Source of the DNA: Cyclobacteriaceae bacterium
GTDB lineage: Bacteria; Bacteroidota; Bacteroidia; Cytophagales; Cyclobacteriaceae
Direction: 5' to 3'
Assembly (NCBI GenBank): GCA_016787755.1
Contig: JAEUUA010000020.1
Span: 335,660-399,659, forward strand
Length of the DNA stretch: 64,000 nucleotides
Shown piece after piece: positions 61,942 to 64,000 of this stretch. Numbering within the stretch: position 1 is the stretch's first letter; every line of letters begins with the position of its first letter. The notes under the pieces are model-generated. The model did not search any database. It was not told the origin of the DNA and saw only the letters and a list, made by a program, of their open reading frames with translations. Position numbers and translations under genes: made by a program.

Positions 61942-64000
61942 TCATTTTATTGTCAGATAACCCGTCTTTACAGGATTTCCGCTCGCAAACTCTATCTTAT
62001 AAAAGTAAACACCTTGTGGAAGTACATTCCCATCTTTGTTAAGCCCCTTAAAAACACGGGTGGTGTTATTGTAATTAGTCACTTCGAATATTTGGTCACC
62101 CCATCGGTTAAAAATAGTTACTTTATTTTCTTTGGTGTCTTCTAATATATCGATGTACTTAAGTATAAACAATTCGTTTTTCCCATCATTGTTAGGTGAG
62201 ATACCGTTGTATACGACAATTTCTCCTAACACATCAATAAGCAGTTCGCTTTGACCACATGCACCTTCTAAATCACAAACCTCGATCTTCATCCGGTCCA
62301 AACCTGAAAAAATAATGCCTGTATAATCTATTGTCAGTTCACCGGCACCATTGATGCTGGCTTGCGCTCCACTAATGGGTGGCGTAACAATCCGCAGGCT
62401 GGATAGATCCAAATTATTGTCGGGGTCACTCAGGGAGGTGACTAAGTTGATGGTGATGATACTTTCTACCCGAGCGGTGAGCGTATTGGCAGCGATAACG
62501 GGAGGAGAATTTATTGTAAAGATAAATCCAGCGCTAGTGGATGTGCCTCCGGGGGTAATTACTGATACTGAACCCGATGTGCCTGCACCTACTACTGCTG
62601 TGATACTCGTGGCAGATACAACTGTAAATGATGCTGCCGCTGTGCCGCCAAAGCTGACAGCGGTGGCTCCTGTAAAGTTTGTTCCGGTGATAGTTACGGT
62701 GGCTCCACTTGCTGCAGATGTTGGTGTGAACGAAGCAATCGTTGGAGCCGGAATAAATACAAAGCCTGCTTGTGTGGCTGTACCGCCCGGTGTTGTGACC
62801 AACACATTACCTGAAGCGCCTGTAGACACAACCGCAGTTATACTCGTAGCCGAGACAACTGTGAATGAACTTGCCGCTGTGCCACCAAAACTTACAACAG
62901 TCGCTCCGGTAAAATTAGTACCCGTGATCGTTACCGTGGTTCCATTGGCTGCAGATGTTGGCGTGAAGGAAGTGATCGTGGGAGCCGGAATAAATACAAA
63001 CCCAGCTTGTGTGGCTGTACCTCCGGGAGTAGTGACCAGCACGTTACCTGATGTTCCTGTTGCAACTATCGCTGTAATGCTCGTAGCTGAAACAACGGTG
63101 AATGAACTTGCCGCTGTTCCACCAAAACTTACAACAGTCGCTCCGGTGAAATTAGTACCCGTGATCGTTACCGTGGCTCCATTGGCTGCAGATGTTGGCG
63201 TGAAGGAAGTAATGGTTGGAGCCGGAATAAATACAAACCCAGCTTGTGTAGCTGTACCGCCCGGGGTTGTGACTAGTACGTTACCTGATGTTCCTGTTGC
63301 AACTATCGCTGTAATGCTCGTAGCCGAAACAACGGTGAATGAACTTGCCGCTGTTCCACCAAAACTTACAACAGTCGCTCCGGTAAAATTAGTACCCGTG
63401 ATCGTTACCGTGGTTCCGTTGGCTGCAGATGTTGGCGTGAAGGAAGTGATCGTTGGAGCAGGTATAAATACAAAGCCTGCTTGTGTGGCTGTACCACCCG
63501 GGGTTGTGACCAGCACGTTACCTGATGTTCCTGTTGCAACAACAGCAGTTATACTCGTAGCCGAAGCGACTGTGAATGAACTTGCTGCTGTGCCACCAAA
63601 TGATACTGTTGTCGCTCCGGTAAAATTAGTACCCGTGATCGTTACCGTGGTTCCGTTGGCTGCAGATGTTGGCGTGAAGGAAGTAATGGTTGGAGCCGGA
63701 ATAAATACAAAGCCTGCTTGCGTGGCTGTACCGCCCGGTGTTGTGACCAGCACATTACATGAAGCGCCTGTAGACACAACCGCAGTTATACTCGTAGCCG
63801 AGACAACTGTGAATGAACTTGCTGCTGTGCCACCAAAACTAACAACAGTAGCTCCTGTGAAGTTTGTACCCGTGATCGTTACCGTGGTTCCGTTGGCTGC
63901 GGATGTTGGCGTGAAGGAAGTGATCGTGGGAGCCGGAATAAATACAAACCCAGCTTGTGTGGCTGTACCTCCGGGAGTAGTGACCAGCACGTTACCTGAT
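61942..64000 (-). CDS. Large secreted IPT/TIG-repeat protein with type IX secretion C-terminus, partial
   Basis: Open at the right edge; 686 codons visible. From the N-terminal side, six IPT/TIG Ig-like repeats of 79 residues (237 bp each) run to about 62540, each with PAPTITSFTPTSAANG, VTITGTNFTGAT, VVSFGGTAASSFTVVSATSIT and VVTPGGTATQAGFVF-like strands. A cadherin-like segment (SDPDNNLDLSSL) and the conserved C-terminal gliding/T9SS sorting domain (ISPNNDGKNELF, NRWGDQIFE, LPQGVYFYKIEF) follow. The protein is probably a cell-surface adhesin. The true start lies outside the window. Confidence 0.92.
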   Translation of the reverse strand, partial: SGNVLVTTPGGTATQAGFVFIPAPTITSFTPTSAANGTTVTITGTNFTGATVVSFGGTAASSFTVVSATSITAVVSTGASCNVLVTTPGGTATQAGFVFIPAPTITSFTPTSAANGTTVTITGTNFTGATTVSFGGTAASSFTVASATSITAVVATGTSGNVLVTTPGGTATQAGFVFIPAPTITSFTPTSAANGTTVTITGTNFTGATVVSFGGTAASSFTVVSATSITAIVATGTSGNVLVTTPGGTATQAGFVFIPAPTITSFTPTSAANGATVTITGTNFTGATVVSFGGTAASSFTVVSATSITAIVATGTSGNVLVTTPGGTATQAGFVFIPAPTITSFTPTSAANGTTVTITGTNFTGATVVSFGGTAASSFTVVSATSITAVVSTGASGNVLVTTPGGTATQAGFVFIPAPTIASFTPTSAASGATVTITGTNFTGATAVSFGGTAAASFTVVSATSITAVVGAGTSGSVSVITPGGTSTSAGFIFTINSPPVIAANTLTARVESIITINLVTSLSDPDNNLDLSSLRIVTPPISGAQASINGAGELTIDYTGIIFSGLDRMKIEVCDLEGACGQSELLIDVLGEIVVYNGISPNNDGKNELFILKYIDILEDTKENKVTIFNRWGDQIFEVTNYNNTTRVFKGLNKDGNVLPQGVYFYKIEFASGNPVKTGYLTIK
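62550..64000 (-). repeat. Tandem 237-bp in-frame repeat within the IPT/TIG gene
   Basis: Six successive units, with landmark GCTGTACC sites at about 62778, 63014, 63251, 63488, 63725 and 63962, keep an exact 237-bp period. Copies differ by scattered substitutions, and one has a Gly to Cys change (codon at 63757-63759, GGT to TGT). Near identity points to recent unequal exchange or gene conversion. Confidence 0.92.

Overview
The window looks like a chromosomal segment of a Bacteroidota bacterium, most likely of the order Cytophagales (an inference from gene content). The supporting signs are TPR/PD40/OmpA envelope proteins, a DUF5686 carboxypeptidase-regulatory-domain outer-membrane protein, SprB-type repeats, a C-terminal gliding/type IX secretion sorting domain, two ECF sigma/anti-sigma pairs, promoters resembling the Bacteroidota TTG / TAnnTTTG consensus, and starts without clear Shine-Dalgarno sites. 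Most of the sequence is ordinary core and envelope DNA; no prophage, CRISPR array, rRNA or complete insertion sequence was seen.

Layout. 1-2143 (minus): ECF sigma factor, anti-sigma factor and a partial lipoprotein in one operon. 2287-11374: two small unknown genes, a TPR/PD40/OmpA protein, a ceramidase-like protein, a DEAD-box helicase, a hotdog thioesterase, a CotH-like secreted protein, a bestrophin-like membrane protein and a PD40 propeller. 11500-13176: long-chain acyl-CoA ligase. 13252-13662 (minus): a compact, apparently undescribed transcription unit with promoter, two tandem tRNA-like RNAs and terminator. 13739-20417: an Lrp/AsnC regulator, then sufBCDSE plus a DUF59 gene, then a bacilliredoxin. 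20404-27070: a GT39 glycosyltransferase, RidA, a MoeB-rhodanese protein, and a symporter/OsmC/sulfhydrylase operon. 27123-32030 (minus): a second ECF sigma operon encoding an anti-sigma-like beta-barrel fusion, two SprB-plus-haem lipoproteins, YceI and DUF5777.

32140-34020 is an almost gene-free repeat island: an exact 22-bp tandem array of 16 units, a dispersed 183-bp repeat flanking a small membrane-protein gene, and a 148-bp element with 11-bp inverted ends set between two 105-bp direct repeats. 34119-37675 is the thrS-infC-rpmI-rplT translation cluster. 37755-60774 is mixed envelope, peptidase and hydrolase genes (DUF5686, YdcF/SanA, TrmH, SDR, M15, M16, OmpA, NYN/OST-HTH, serine hydrolase, DUF2306, alpha/beta hydrolase, TPR, S9, esterase-SMP30 fusion, CvfB). 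60775-61941 is non-coding with degraded repeats. The right edge holds the 3' part of a large secreted protein made of near-identical 79-residue IPT/TIG repeats with a type IX secretion C-terminus.

The best candidates for something new are the tRNA-like RNA operon at 13.3-13.6 kb and the repeat island at 32.1-33.9 kb, which lies upstream of the second sigma-factor operon.
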